Positions 48,681 through 57,364 of a DNA stretch of 64,000 nucleotides are shown here, piece by piece. A model generated the notes under the pieces. It was not told the DNA's origin, did not search any database, and worked only from the letters and a program-made list of their open reading frames with translations. The stretch is taken from contig NZ_JACCFL010000001.1 of the NCBI RefSeq assembly GCF_013410375.1, forward strand, positions 1,054,001-1,118,000. Reading direction: 5' to 3'. The DNA is from Leifsonia shinshuensis. GTDB lineage: Bacteria; Actinomycetota; Actinomycetes; Actinomycetales; Microbacteriaceae. Each line of letters begins with the position of its first letter. Positions within the stretch are counted from its first letter, which is position 1. The position numbers and the translations under genes are program-made.

Positions 48681-49703
48681 TCAGCCGGTGGACGCGCGGA
48701 CGACGAGCGCGGCGGGCAGCTCGGCGGGCTCCGGCGCCTCGCCGCCGTCGATGAGCGAGACCAGCAGGCGGGCCGCCACCGAGCCGAGGAGGTCGCCCGG
48801 CAGGGCGACGCTGGTCAGCGCCGGGGCCGTGACGGCGGAGGCGGGGAGGTCGTCGAAGCCGGCGACCGCGATGTCCTCCGGCACCCGCAGCCCGGCGCGG
48901 GCGCACGCCGCGAGCACGCCGTGGGCCAGCGTGTCGGAGGCCGCGATCACCGCGGTGGCTCCCGCGGCCCGCCAGGCCGGCAGCGAGGCCTCGGCCGCGG
49001 CCATCGCCTCGGCGATGTCCGGGCGGCTCCGCACCCGCGGCGTGGTCAGGAGCGTCATCCCGCGGCGCTCGGCCTCCGCCTGCAGCAGGGTGCGGCGCAG
49101 CTCGTAGGTCGCGGCGGGCGTCGAGCCGTCGAGGTAGCCGATCACGCGGTGGCCGCGCTCGGCCAGGTGCGCGATCAACGCCCGGACGCCGGAGGCCAGG
49201 TCGTAGTTGACCGCGGGAGCGCGGTCCTCCAGGCCGGGAGCGTCCAGCAGTACGAGGGGGACGCCGGCGGGCGCGTCGTCCAGGAACTCGACGGTCGGTG
49301 CGGAGACGAGCAGCCCGGCGGGCCGGAGCGCCGCGAGCCTCCGGACATCCGCGACGGTCGGCTGGGCGCCGGTCGGCGAGGCGAACAGCAGGAGCTGGAA
49401 GCGCTCGCCGAGGGTCTCCTGCACGGCGTTGATGACGCGGCCGAAGAACGGGTTGGGGAGGTCGGGCGCCAGGAGCACCACCACGTCGCTCGTGCCGCGG
49501 GCCAGCGCGCTCGCGGTGCTGTCGACCACGTAGCCGAGCTCGCGCACGGCGGCGCGAACGCGCTCCGCGTTCTCGTCGGAGATCCGGCCGCGGTGCTTGC
49601 CGTTGACCACCAGCGAGACGGCGGCGATGCTCGTCCCCGCCCGCTCCGCGACCATCGCCGCGGTGACCCGCTTGCGCGGCGGGGGAGGGGGCGGCGTCGA
49701 CAT
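48681..49703 (-). CDS. LacI-family transcriptional repressor
   Basis: The 340-residue protein has a Pro-rich start. The DNA-binding HTH and hinge cover about residues 12-65, with VTAAMVAERAGTSIAAVSLV and ELGYVVDSTASALARG. A periplasmic-binding-like ligand domain follows, with DVVVLLAPDLPNPFFGRVIN, RVIGYLDGSTPAATYE and IAVAGFDDLPASAVTAPALT. It is divergent from the nucleoside hydrolase operon. Its start at 49703 is set by the HTH, whereas a longer start at 49817 would translate the operator region. It likely represses the operon until a nucleoside, ribose or base-derived ligand is present. Confidence 0.92.
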   Translation of the reverse strand: MSTPPPPPPRKRVTAAMVAERAGTSIAAVSLVVNGKHRGRISDENAERVRAAVRELGYVVDSTASALARGTSDVVVLLAPDLPNPFFGRVINAVQETLGERFQLLLFASPTGAQPTVADVRRLAALRPAGLLVSAPTVEFLDDAPAGVPLVLLDAPGLEDRAPAVNYDLASGVRALIAHLAERGHRVIGYLDGSTPAATYELRRTLLQAEAERRGMTLLTTPRVRSRPDIAEAMAAAEASLPAWRAAGATAVIAASDTLAHGVLAACARAGLRVPEDIAVAGFDDLPASAVTAPALTSVALPGDLLGSVAARLLVSLIDGGEAPEPAELPAALVVRASTG

Positions 49704-49737
49704 CCGCCCATGATATCGGGGACCCCTCCGGTTGCGC

Positions 49738-49776
49738 GTCAAACGCTTTACGTCTATCGTGTCAAGCGTTTTACGT
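49738..49776. promoter_or_regulatory. Twin LacI operators before the nucleoside operon
   Basis: GTCAAACGCTTTACGT (49738-49753) and GTCAAGCGTTTTACGT (49761-49776) are direct copies 23 bases apart. Each is centred on a CG with A/T-rich flanks (TCAAACGCTTTA, TCAAGCGTTTTA), the LacI-family half-site pattern. Confidence 0.78.
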
Positions 49777-49803
49777 TCCTCGAAGAAGCGGAGGCTCCAC
49801 CCG

Positions 49804-50784
49804 ATGGAGAAGATCATCCTCGACTGCGATCCCGGTCACGACGACGCGATCGCACTCATGCTCGCCCACGGAAACCCGGAGATCGAGCTGCTCGCCGTGA
49901 CCACCGTGGCGGGCAACCAGACCCTCGACAAGGTCACCCGCAACGCGCTGTCCGTCGCGCGCGTCGCCGGCATCGCCGGCGTCCCGTTCGCGGCGGGCGC
50001 CGACCGCCCGCTGGTGCGCCCGATCGAGGTCGCGCCCTCCATCCACGGCGAGTCCGGCCTCGACGGGCCCGTCCTCCCGGAGCCGCTGATCGAGCTCGAC
50101 GGCCGGCACGCGGTCGACCTCATCGTGGAGACCGTGATGGCCCACGAGCCGGGCACCGTCACGCTGGTCCCGACCGGTGCGCTGACCAACATCGCCCTCG
50201 CCGTGCGCCACGAGCCGCGGATCGTCGAGCGGGTCAAGCAGGTCGTCCTGATGGGCGGCGGCGTCCACGTCGGCAACTGGAGCCCGGTGGCCGAGTTCAA
50301 CATCGTCATCGACCCCGAGGCCGCCGACATCGTGTTCAGCGCCGGCTGGAAGGTCGTCATGGTCGGGCTCGACCTCACCCACCAGGCCCTGGCGACCCCG
50401 GAGGTCCGGGAGCGCATCGCGGGCGTCGGCACCGCGCCCGCGCGCTTCGTCGGCGAGCTGCTCGACTTCTTCGGGCACACCTACTCGGAGGCGCAGGGCT
50501 TCGACAGCCCGCCCGTCCACGACCCGTGCGCGGTCGCTTACGTGATCGACCCGACGGTCGTCCGCGCCGAGCGGATGCCGATCGCGATCGAGACGCAGGG
50601 CAGGCTGACCACCGGCATGACCGTGGCCGACCGCCGTGGCCCCGCTCCGGACGACTGCACCACCTGGGCCGCCCTCGAGCTCGACCGCGACCGCTTCTGG
50701 GGTCTCGTGGTGGACGCGCTCGAGCGGATCGGGGACCCGGAGGCCGCGACCGCCGCGACCGCCGCGAACGGAGCCGTCGCGTGA
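49804..50784 (+). CDS. Nucleoside hydrolase (IunH type)
   Basis: The 326-residue protein has the calcium-binding DCDPGHDDAIAL at the N terminus, the LLAVTTVAGNQTLDK loop, VVLMGGGVHVGNWSPVAEFN, and HDPCAVAYVIDP. These are the hallmarks of inosine/uridine hydrolases. They split ribonucleosides to base and ribose in the cytoplasm. The following MFS and ribokinase genes overlap or follow directly, giving uptake, hydrolysis and ribose phosphorylation as a unit. The ATG at 49804 is the conserved start (MEKIILDCDPG). Confidence 0.92.
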   Translation: MEKIILDCDPGHDDAIALMLAHGNPEIELLAVTTVAGNQTLDKVTRNALSVARVAGIAGVPFAAGADRPLVRPIEVAPSIHGESGLDGPVLPEPLIELDGRHAVDLIVETVMAHEPGTVTLVPTGALTNIALAVRHEPRIVERVKQVVLMGGGVHVGNWSPVAEFNIVIDPEAADIVFSAGWKVVMVGLDLTHQALATPEVRERIAGVGTAPARFVGELLDFFGHTYSEAQGFDSPPVHDPCAVAYVIDPTVVRAERMPIAIETQGRLTTGMTVADRRGPAPDDCTTWAALELDRDRFWGLVVDALERIGDPEAATAATAANGAVA

Positions 50785-52217
50785 CCGCCCCCGTCCTCAC
50801 CTCCGCCCCGACCGGCCGTCCGGTCCGGATCGCCGCGCTGACCGCGGCCCTCCTCGCGGCCTGCGTCGCGTTCCAGCTCAACGCGAGCATGCTCAGCCCC
50901 GTCCTGGTGACGATGGCGCGCGAGCTGCACAGCGACGACGCCACGATCGGCCTGTCGCAGACCCTGTTCTTCACGGTGGCCGCGGTGTTCTCGCTGTTCC
51001 TGCCGCGGCTCAGCGACATCTTCGGCCGCAAGCGGGTCCTGCTCGGGATGCTCGCCGTCATGTTCGCCGGAAGCGTCGTCGCCGCGCTCGCCCTCAACGT
51101 GGAGATGCTCTTCGTCGGCCGCATCGTGCAGGGCGTCGCCGGACCGGTCGTCCCGATCTGCCTGCTGATGCTGCGCTCCGAGATCTCCGACCCGCGCCGC
51201 GACGGCGCGGCGATGGGCCTCCTGACGGCCGTCAACGGCGGCATCGCCGGTGTGGACGCGATCGCGGGCGGCTGGCTCGCCACGGCCTTCGGCTTCCGCT
51301 CGGTGTTCTGGGCGATCGCCGCCGTCACCGTGGTCGCCGTGGTGATGCTCGCCGCCTGGGGCGTCGAGTCGCGCCCGTCGGCCGGCGTCCGGATGGACTG
51401 GTGGGGCGTGGTCCCGCTCGCCGTCTCGCTCGGCGCACTGCTGACCGGGCTGAACGAGGCGGGCAAGCTGTCCGCCGCGAACTGGCCGCTCGTGATCGGG
51501 TCGCTGCTGGTGGCCGTGCTCGCGTTCGCCGCGTTCTGGGCGATCGAGAACCGGCGGAGCGAGCCGCTCATCCCCACCCCGTACCTCAAACCGCGCTCCA
51601 CCTGGGCGCTCCTGCTCACCACGCTGCTGACGATGACCGGCGTCTTCGCCGTGGTGAACGGCCTGGTCACCTCCATCGCGCAGAACCCGGACGCAGGGTT
51701 CGGAATGGCGCCCGACGTCGCGTCGCTCGCCTTCCTCACCCCGTACGCGCTGGTCGGCTGGGTCGTCGGCCCACTCGCCGGCCGGCTCGCCCCCACCCTC
51801 GGCTACCGCCGCATCCTCCGGATCGGCCTCGGCGGCAGCGTGATCGGGACGCTCATCATGGCGTTCGTGGGCGTGCACTCGCTCCCGGTGCTGATCGCCG
51901 CGACCGTGCTGCTCGGCATCACCTACGCCGGCATAGCGAACATCATGCTGAACGGCCTCGGCATCGTGCTCTCCCCGGCCGCGAACCCCGGCTTCCTGCC
52001 CGGCCTGAACGCGGGTGCCTTCAACCTGGGCGCCGGGCTGAGCTTCGCGCTGCTGCCGGCGATCCAGATCGCCACCGGGGCGACCGGGCACTCGACGACC
52101 GGCTACTCCGCCGGGATGGTCCTCGGCGCCGTCATCACGGCCGCGGCGTTCGCTGTGTCGTTCCTGATCCCGCGTCCCGTCTCGGCCGAGGTGGCCGCCC
52201 CCGAGGCGACCAGATGA
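50781..52217 (+). CDS. MFS transporter (14-helix DHA2 type)
   Basis: The 478-residue protein has about 14 helices. A MFS motif A-like loop after helix 2 reads SDIFGRKRVLLGM, and the helix 4-5 region reads VGRIVQGVAGPVVPICLLML. The GTG start overlaps the nucleoside hydrolase stop (GTGA), and the ribokinase gene overlaps its end (ATGA). Operon context favours nucleoside or ribose import, although DHA2 members are often exporters. No direct evidence for substrate is in the sequence. Confidence 0.88.
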   Translation: MTAPVLTSAPTGRPVRIAALTAALLAACVAFQLNASMLSPVLVTMARELHSDDATIGLSQTLFFTVAAVFSLFLPRLSDIFGRKRVLLGMLAVMFAGSVVAALALNVEMLFVGRIVQGVAGPVVPICLLMLRSEISDPRRDGAAMGLLTAVNGGIAGVDAIAGGWLATAFGFRSVFWAIAAVTVVAVVMLAAWGVESRPSAGVRMDWWGVVPLAVSLGALLTGLNEAGKLSAANWPLVIGSLLVAVLAFAAFWAIENRRSEPLIPTPYLKPRSTWALLLTTLLTMTGVFAVVNGLVTSIAQNPDAGFGMAPDVASLAFLTPYALVGWVVGPLAGRLAPTLGYRRILRIGLGGSVIGTLIMAFVGVHSLPVLIAATVLLGITYAGIANIMLNGLGIVLSPAANPGFLPGLNAGAFNLGAGLSFALLPAIQIATGATGHSTTGYSAGMVLGAVITAAAFAVSFLIPRPVSAEVAAPEATR

Positions 52218-53143
52218 CCCGCGGCCGGATCGTCGTCGTCGGCTCGCTGAACGCCGACCTGGTCGTCCGGACCGAGGCCTTCCCCCGCGCCGGCGAGACC
52301 GTCGCGGGCGGCGACCTGCGGATCGGCGCGGGCGGAAAGGGCGCCAACCAGGCGGTCGCCGCCGGCCGGCTCGGGGGCGACGTCGCCATGGTCGGAGCGG
52401 TCGGCGCGGACGGCAACGGCGACCTGCTGCGCTCGGCCGTGGCGGCCGCCGGTGTGGACGTCTCCGCCGTGAGCGTGCGCGAGGACGTCCCGACCGGGAC
52501 CGCGCTGATCACCGTGGACGCGCACGGCGAGAACACGATCGTGGTCTCGCCGGGGGCCAACGGCACGCTGACGCCGGCCGACCTCCCCGAGCGGGTCTTC
52601 GACGGCGCCGCGGTGATCGGCCTCTGCCTCGAAGTGCCGGACGCCACCGTGCGCGCCGCGGCCGAGCGCGCCCGCGCGGCCGGAGCGACCGTCGTGCTGA
52701 ACCCGTCCCCGTTCGGGCCGGGAGCCCGCGAGCTCGTGCCCGTCGCCGACGTGCTGCTCGTGAACGAGGGGGAGGCGGAGGCGCTCCTCGGCCTCCCGTC
52801 CGGCGCGGTCGCGTCCGACGGCGCGTCGGTGCGCGACGGCTTCGCCGCGCTCGGGATCGCACGCGCCGTGGTGACGCGCGGGGCGGACGGCTGCCTGATC
52901 GTCGACGGCGCGGCCGACCCGGCGCACGTGGCCGCGATCCGGGTCGACGCCGTCGACACGACCGGCGCCGGCGACGCCTTCATGGGCGCGCTGCTGCTGC
53001 GCCTCGCGGACGGCGCGTCGCTGATCGAGGCGGCGCGCTTCGCGGTCGGCGTCGGCGGCTACGCGGCCGCGCACGCGGGCGCGCAGGCGTCGTACCCGAC
53101 GGCGGGGGAGCTGGCGGGGTTCCTGGCGGAGCGGGGGGTCTGA
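52214..53143 (+). CDS. rbsK: Ribokinase
   Basis: The 309-residue PfkB-family kinase has IVVVGSLNADLVVRTEAFPR, the GAGGKGANQAVAAGRLG sugar-binding motif, the anion-hole/catalytic DTTGAGDAFMGALL, and NPSPFGPG in the middle. It converts D-ribose released by the nucleoside hydrolase to ribose 5-phosphate. The stop/start overlap with the MFS gene couples it to transport. The assignment to ribokinase over other PfkB sugars rests on these motifs and on the operon. Confidence 0.88.
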   Translation: MTRGRIVVVGSLNADLVVRTEAFPRAGETVAGGDLRIGAGGKGANQAVAAGRLGGDVAMVGAVGADGNGDLLRSAVAAAGVDVSAVSVREDVPTGTALITVDAHGENTIVVSPGANGTLTPADLPERVFDGAAVIGLCLEVPDATVRAAAERARAAGATVVLNPSPFGPGARELVPVADVLLVNEGEAEALLGLPSGAVASDGASVRDGFAALGIARAVVTRGADGCLIVDGAADPAHVAAIRVDAVDTTGAGDAFMGALLLRLADGASLIEAARFAVGVGGYAAAHAGAQASYPTAGELAGFLAERGV

Positions 53144-53171
53144 GCGGGGCGGCCGCCACCGCCTGACCCCG

Positions 53172-53792
53172 TCACGCCGGATGCCGCGACACCGCCGCCA
53201 GCGGCACGTGCCAGCGGAAGCGCAGGGACAGCATCCGGAAGGCGAACACCAGCGCCGCCACCGCCGCCTCGGTCCACGGGTTGTAGCCGTGCAGCGACCA
53301 GACGACCACGATGAGGGCCGCGCCGAGCATCGCGGGGACGGCGTAGAGGTCGTGCGGGTCGAAGAGCTGCGGGTCGCGGTTGGCGACGACGTCGCGGAGG
53401 AGGCCGCCTCCCACGGCCGTCGTCACGCCGAGGACGCCGGCCGCGATCGGGTTCGCGCCGTGCTCCAGCGCGATGACCGTCCCCGTGATGCAGAACAGCG
53501 CGAGGCCGCCGCCGTCGAACACCAGCAGCGTCCGCGGGAGACGGGCGACCGTGCCCGACAGGAAGAAGACCAGGACGGCGGCCACGACGGGCGGCGCCAG
53601 GTAGACCGGGTTCGCGAACGCGTTCGGCGTCACGCCGAGGATCACGTCGCGGATCACGCCTCCGCCGAGGCCGGTCAGCGAGCCGAGCAGCAGCGAGCCG
53701 ATGATGTCGAAGCCGCGCCGGGCGGCCAGCAGGCTGCCCGAGATCGCGAAGAAGAACGTGCCGAGGAGGTCGAGGACGAGAGGCGCCAGCAT
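53172..53792 (-). CDS. TRIC/UPF0126-type membrane protein
   Basis: The 206-residue protein has seven helices made of two homologous halves. FAISGSLLAARRGFDIIGSL with GGGVIRDVILG is followed by FCITGTVIALEHGANPIAAG with GGGLLRDVVANRD. These GG-x-x-RDV repeats are the UPF0126/TRIC signature. Members include glycine transporters and TRIC-like cation channels. Its start overlaps the Lrp stop by one base (TGATG on the minus strand), so it is coupled to an Lrp/AsnC regulator, a common link for amino-acid transport genes. Confidence 0.9.
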   Translation of the reverse strand: MLAPLVLDLLGTFFFAISGSLLAARRGFDIIGSLLLGSLTGLGGGVIRDVILGVTPNAFANPVYLAPPVVAAVLVFFLSGTVARLPRTLLVFDGGGLALFCITGTVIALEHGANPIAAGVLGVTTAVGGGLLRDVVANRDPQLFDPHDLYAVPAMLGAALIVVVWSLHGYNPWTEAAVAALVFAFRMLSLRFRWHVPLAAVSRHPA

Positions 53793-54712
53793 CAGCCGAC
53801 CATATCCTCCCGCGCGTCCTCGTCGCGCTGCATGAACTGGTAGCGCTCCAGCCGGATCCGCGCGTGCAGCCAGCTGGTCACCGCGCGCGTCCCGGGGCTC
53901 CGCCGCACCTGGTCGAGGAAGGCGTTGAAGTCCTGCAGCGACGAGAAGGCGATCGTCGCCACCAGGTCGAACCGGCCGACCGTGCGCGCCATGAACTCGA
54001 GGCCGCGGCGGCGGGAGATGAGCTCGATCAGCTCGTCGTCCGCGCCGTCGAGGTTCACGCCGACGCCGAAGACCAGACCGCCGATGGAGTCGGTGCGCTG
54101 GCCGAGCGCGCCGATCCGCATGATCCCGGAGTCGACGAGGTGGTGCAGCCGGGACCGGACCGCGGTGATCGAGAGGCCGGCGTGCCGGGCGAGCTCCCGG
54201 TAGGGCGCGCGGCCGTCGTGCTGCAGGATCTGGATGATCGCCCCGTCGGCGTCGTCCAGCTCGATCCCCGGTCCCTCCGGCTCGGCGCCGAGGAAGAAGC
54301 TGTTGAGCACGTGGTCGTAGATGAGGTGGCGCGCGTCCAGCACCCCCGGCAGGCCGCGGATCGTCTTCAGGATCGCCTGGAGCTCGCCGAGCGTGCGGAC
54401 GTGCACCTCGACCACGAGCTGCTCGGGGCCGACGGTCTCCGAGATGAAGACGGTGGCGACGCTCGCGGTGATCTCCTCGACGACACGGTCGACGTCGCCG
54501 CTGATCCGCATGGCGATGTGGGCCATGACGTTCAGGCCGAAGAACCGGGGATGCACGGCGGCGACGATCCGCAGCTCTCCGGACTCCAGCAGCGGCGAGA
54601 TGCGCGCGGCGATCGCGGGCCGCGGCACCCCGAGCTCTCTGGCGAGCTCGGCGAACGAGAGCCGCCCGTCGGTGCGCAGCAGCGCCAGGGCTTCTTCGGT
54701 GATCGAATCCAT
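53792..54712 (-). CDS. Lrp/AsnC-family regulator with two units
   Basis: The 306-residue protein is a tandem of two Lrp units. The first has an HTH (SFAELARELGVPRPAIAARI) and RAM domain to about residue 145. The second has its own HTH-like APYRELARHAGLSITAVRSR and a RAM-type ending about 240-300. Dual Lrp proteins are common in actinobacteria and often sit beside amino-acid or peptide uptake genes. It is divergent from the ABC importer and enzyme operon at 54921 and probably controls it. The ATG at 54712 follows GAAGGA. Confidence 0.88.
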   Translation of the reverse strand: MDSITEEALALLRTDGRLSFAELARELGVPRPAIAARISPLLESGELRIVAAVHPRFFGLNVMAHIAMRISGDVDRVVEEITASVATVFISETVGPEQLVVEVHVRTLGELQAILKTIRGLPGVLDARHLIYDHVLNSFFLGAEPEGPGIELDDADGAIIQILQHDGRAPYRELARHAGLSITAVRSRLHHLVDSGIMRIGALGQRTDSIGGLVFGVGVNLDGADDELIELISRRRGLEFMARTVGRFDLVATIAFSSLQDFNAFLDQVRRSPGTRAVTSWLHARIRLERYQFMQRDEDAREDMVG

Positions 54713-54742
54713 AAAATCCTTCGACGCTGGAGGTCTCACTAA

Positions 54743-54770
54743 ATGCTATGGACTGGCTTGTCTCTGTCAA
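54743..54770 (-). promoter_or_regulatory. Promoter of the Lrp regulator gene
   Basis: A perfect TTGACA (minus strand 54770-54765) and TAGCAT (54748-54743) are 16 bases apart. The region is markedly A+T-richer than the surrounding coding DNA. Confidence 0.65.
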
Positions 54771-54811
54771 TATACGCGAACAAATGCGAACCGGAGCGAT
54801 CAATTTATCTA

Positions 54812-54855
54812 TTGAACGCAATCCAGAACGAAAACATGATTTGACGGGGCCGTCA
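54812..54855 (+). promoter_or_regulatory. Promoter and dyad before the amino-acid-type ABC operon
   Basis: TTGAAC (54812-54817) and CATGAT (54835-54840) are 17 bases apart. The palindrome TGACGG-GG-CCGTCA (54842-54855) covers the expected transcription start, so a bound repressor, perhaps the divergent Lrp protein, would block initiation. Confidence 0.68.
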
Positions 54856-54920
54856 GACTCCCTGCACACTGAAGTCGCCGACGCCGGTGGCGCCCGGTTT
54901 TTGCCCAAAGGAGTGTGCAA

Positions 54921-55778
54921 ATGAAGAAAGCCGCAGCATCGATCTGCCTCGCCGCCGCGCTGGCGGTCACCCTCGCCGGATGCGCGTCCGGCAGCGACGC
55001 CGGAACCGCTTCCGGCGGCACGAAAAGTTCCTCCGCCGGCCCCGCCGGCCTGATCCACCCCGGCAAGCTCACGGCGTGCATCGACCCGGAGTACGCCCCG
55101 CTCGAGTACTACAAGAACGGCACGGACGGCGACATCGTCGGCTTCGACGCCGACGGCATCCGCGCCCTCGCCAAGCACTGGGGCGTGCAGGCCGACCTCG
55201 TCGTCACCTCGTTCGACGGTCTCATGCCGCAGCTCCAGTCGAGCGCCTGCGACGTGATCTTCGGCGGCCTCTACATGACGGACGCCCGCCTCCAGGTCGC
55301 CGACGCGAGCGCTGTGATGAAGGCCGGACCGACCATCATCACCACCCCGGCCCGCGCGGGAAAGATCACCAGCAAGACCGACCTGTGCGGCCTGACCGTC
55401 GCGGCGCAGGCAGCCTCGTCCAATGCGCTCACCATCAAGGCGCTCTCGGACACCTGCACGAGCGACGGCAAGAAGGCGATCAACCTCGTGGAGTACCCCA
55501 AGACCGCGGAGACCGTGCTCGCCGTCGTCAACGGCAAGGCCGACGCGCTCGCGGAGACCAACGTCGCCGCGGCCTACATGGTCACCCAGAACAAGGGCCA
55601 GCTGAAGATCGCGCCCAACGTGCTGGAACTCGACACCACCTTCGGCGTCTTCAGCCGCAAGGGCGACGCGCTGTCGCCGTCGATCGCGAGCGGCCTCGCG
55701 GCCCTGCGCGCGGACGGCACGCTCGCCGGCATCGCCAAGCAGTACGGCCTCGACCCGGCCATCACCGAGGTCAAGTAG
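54921..55778 (+). CDS. Amino-acid-type ABC substrate-binding lipoprotein
   Basis: The 285-residue protein has a lipoprotein signal peptide ending TLAGC. The family-3 (polar amino acid) solute-binding fold shows LTACIDPEYAPLEYYKNG, GDIVGFDADGIRALAK, LQSSACDVIFGGLYMTDARL and ADALAETNVAAAYMV. The ATG has AAAGGAG seven bases upstream. It is the first gene of the operon. Ligand could be an amino acid, dipeptide or an N-acyl or opine-like amino-acid conjugate, given the hydrolytic genes downstream. Confidence 0.88.
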   Translation: MKKAAASICLAAALAVTLAGCASGSDAGTASGGTKSSSAGPAGLIHPGKLTACIDPEYAPLEYYKNGTDGDIVGFDADGIRALAKHWGVQADLVVTSFDGLMPQLQSSACDVIFGGLYMTDARLQVADASAVMKAGPTIITTPARAGKITSKTDLCGLTVAAQAASSNALTIKALSDTCTSDGKKAINLVEYPKTAETVLAVVNGKADALAETNVAAAYMVTQNKGQLKIAPNVLELDTTFGVFSRKGDALSPSIASGLAALRADGTLAGIAKQYGLDPAITEVK

Positions 55779-55807
55779 GCACCTGGCGAAACGGAAAGGC
55801 GAGTCCC

Positions 55808-56539
55808 ATGGGTTTCGATCCCCAGATCTTCTTCCAGCAACTGCTGAGTCCCTCCTACCTGGTCGGAGCGCTGCTCTCGATCGGCGTGGCGTTCGTCTCG
55901 CTCGTGATCGCCACCGTCATCGGCTTCGTCGTCGCCCTCGGGCGCACGGGGAAGTCGAAGGCGGGGCGCATCCCGGCGGGCGTCTACGTCTGGTTCTTCC
56001 GGGCGATCCCGGCGCTGCTGGTGCTGCTGATCATGTGGAACGCCCTTCCGCAGCTCATCCCCGCGCTGCGCTCGGACTGGTACTCGCCGTTCGTCGCCGC
56101 GTCGATCGGCCTCGGACTGGTCGAGGCGGCGTTCATGGCGGAGATCATCCGCTCCGCGCTGCTGAGCGTGGACGACGGGCAGGCGCTGGCCGGCCGTGCA
56201 CTCGGCATCAAGCCGGCCGGCGTCATGCTCCGGATCGTCCTGCCGCAGGCCATCCGGATCGCGCTGCCGCCGACCACCAACGAGTTCATCGGGCTGATCA
56301 AGTACTCCTCGCTCGCGTCGGTGATCTCCCTCCGGGAGCTGCTGACGACGGCGCAGGTGGGCGTGAACATCACGTTCCGCTACGCCGAGTACTACGCGGT
56401 TGCGATCATCTACTACCTGGTCATCGTCAGCGTCATCACGCTGATCCAGACCCTCATCGAGCGCCGGTTCGCGTGGATCTCGGTCAAGACCGAGAAGAAG
56501 CGCAAGACCGTCGCCGTCCCGGCAGGAGGACTGTCATGA
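55808..56539 (+). CDS. Amino-acid-type ABC transporter permease
   Basis: The 243-residue permease has about five helices. The polar-amino-acid signature starts around YVWFFRAIPALLVLLIMWNA, and the EAA-like loop is AGRALGIKPAGVMLRIVLPQ. A basic C-terminal tail (TEKKRKTVAVPAGG) ends it. It lies 29 bases after the binding-protein gene. A single permease probably forms a homodimer, typical of HisM/GlnP-type systems with one gene. Confidence 0.88.
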   Translation: MGFDPQIFFQQLLSPSYLVGALLSIGVAFVSLVIATVIGFVVALGRTGKSKAGRIPAGVYVWFFRAIPALLVLLIMWNALPQLIPALRSDWYSPFVAASIGLGLVEAAFMAEIIRSALLSVDDGQALAGRALGIKPAGVMLRIVLPQAIRIALPPTTNEFIGLIKYSSLASVISLRELLTTAQVGVNITFRYAEYYAVAIIYYLVIVSVITLIQTLIERRFAWISVKTEKKRKTVAVPAGGLS

Positions 56540-57312
56540 CCACGGCCACGACGACCGGGGTTCTGCCCACCCTGCAGGTGACCGACCTGCACAAGGCCTA
56601 CGGCGGCAACGAGGTCCTCAAGGGCGTCGAGTTCGCGGTGCGGAAGGGCCAGGTCAAGGCGGTCCTCGGGCCCTCCGGCTCCGGCAAGTCGACCATGCTG
56701 CGCCTGATGGCGCTGCTGGAGCCGGCGGACCGCGGCGAGATCGCCCTGCACGGCAGCCGGATCGGCCGCAGCGCCGACGGCCGGCACCTGCCGGAGCGGT
56801 CGCTCGCCGTGCAGCGCCGCGACATCGGGATGGTGTTCCAGAAGTTCAACCTGTTCCCGCATCTCAGCGCCGCGCGCAACGTGGCGATGGCCCTCACCGC
56901 CGTGCAGGGCGTCAAGCGGCACGAAGCGCTGGAGCGGGCGCACGCCATGCTCGACCGGGTCGGCCTCTCGCAGCGCGCGGGGCACTACCCGTCGGAGCTC
57001 AGCGGCGGCCAGCAGCAGCGCGTCGCGATCGCGCGGGCGCTGGTGCTGGAGCCGGACGTGATGCTCTTCGACGAGCCGACCTCCGCGCTGGACCCGGAGC
57101 TCGTCGGCGAGGTGCTCGACGTGATGGAGAACCTCGCCCGCGGCGGGATGACGATGATCGTGGTCACCCACGAGGTGCGCTTCGCCCGCCGGGTCGCCGA
57201 CGAGGTCACGCTGTTCGACAGCGGCGTGATCGTGGAGCAGGCCTCTCCGGAGGAGTTCTTCGACAACCCGCAGCACGAGCGCACGCGCCGCTTCCTCAGC
57301 CACGTCCACTGA
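56536..57312 (+). CDS. Amino-acid-type ABC transporter ATP-binding protein
   Basis: The 258-residue protein has Walker A GPSGSGKSTM, Q-loop VFQKFNLFPHLS, signature LSGGQQQRVAIARAL, Walker B VMLFDEPTSALDPEL and switch THEVRFARRVAD, all in the order typical of GlnQ. The ATG overlaps the permease stop (ATGA). It completes the importer. A 52-base gap with a GAGGAG ribosome site precedes the dehydrogenase gene. Confidence 0.93.
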   Translation: MTTATTTGVLPTLQVTDLHKAYGGNEVLKGVEFAVRKGQVKAVLGPSGSGKSTMLRLMALLEPADRGEIALHGSRIGRSADGRHLPERSLAVQRRDIGMVFQKFNLFPHLSAARNVAMALTAVQGVKRHEALERAHAMLDRVGLSQRAGHYPSELSGGQQQRVAIARALVLEPDVMLFDEPTSALDPELVGEVLDVMENLARGGMTMIVVTHEVRFARRVADEVTLFDSGVIVEQASPEEFFDNPQHERTRRFLSHVH

Positions 57313-57364
57313 GCCCGGCCGCCGTCCGCCCGTCCCTCCCTTCCCTCCCGAACGAGGAGTCAGC

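Noticed and set aside
53172..55178. Long minus-strand frame continuing upstream of the TRIC protein through the Lrp gene and intergenic region
   Set aside because: It is only the reading frame of the TRIC gene running back through the Lrp gene; the Lrp frame shows clear HTH and RAM domains and a separate start.
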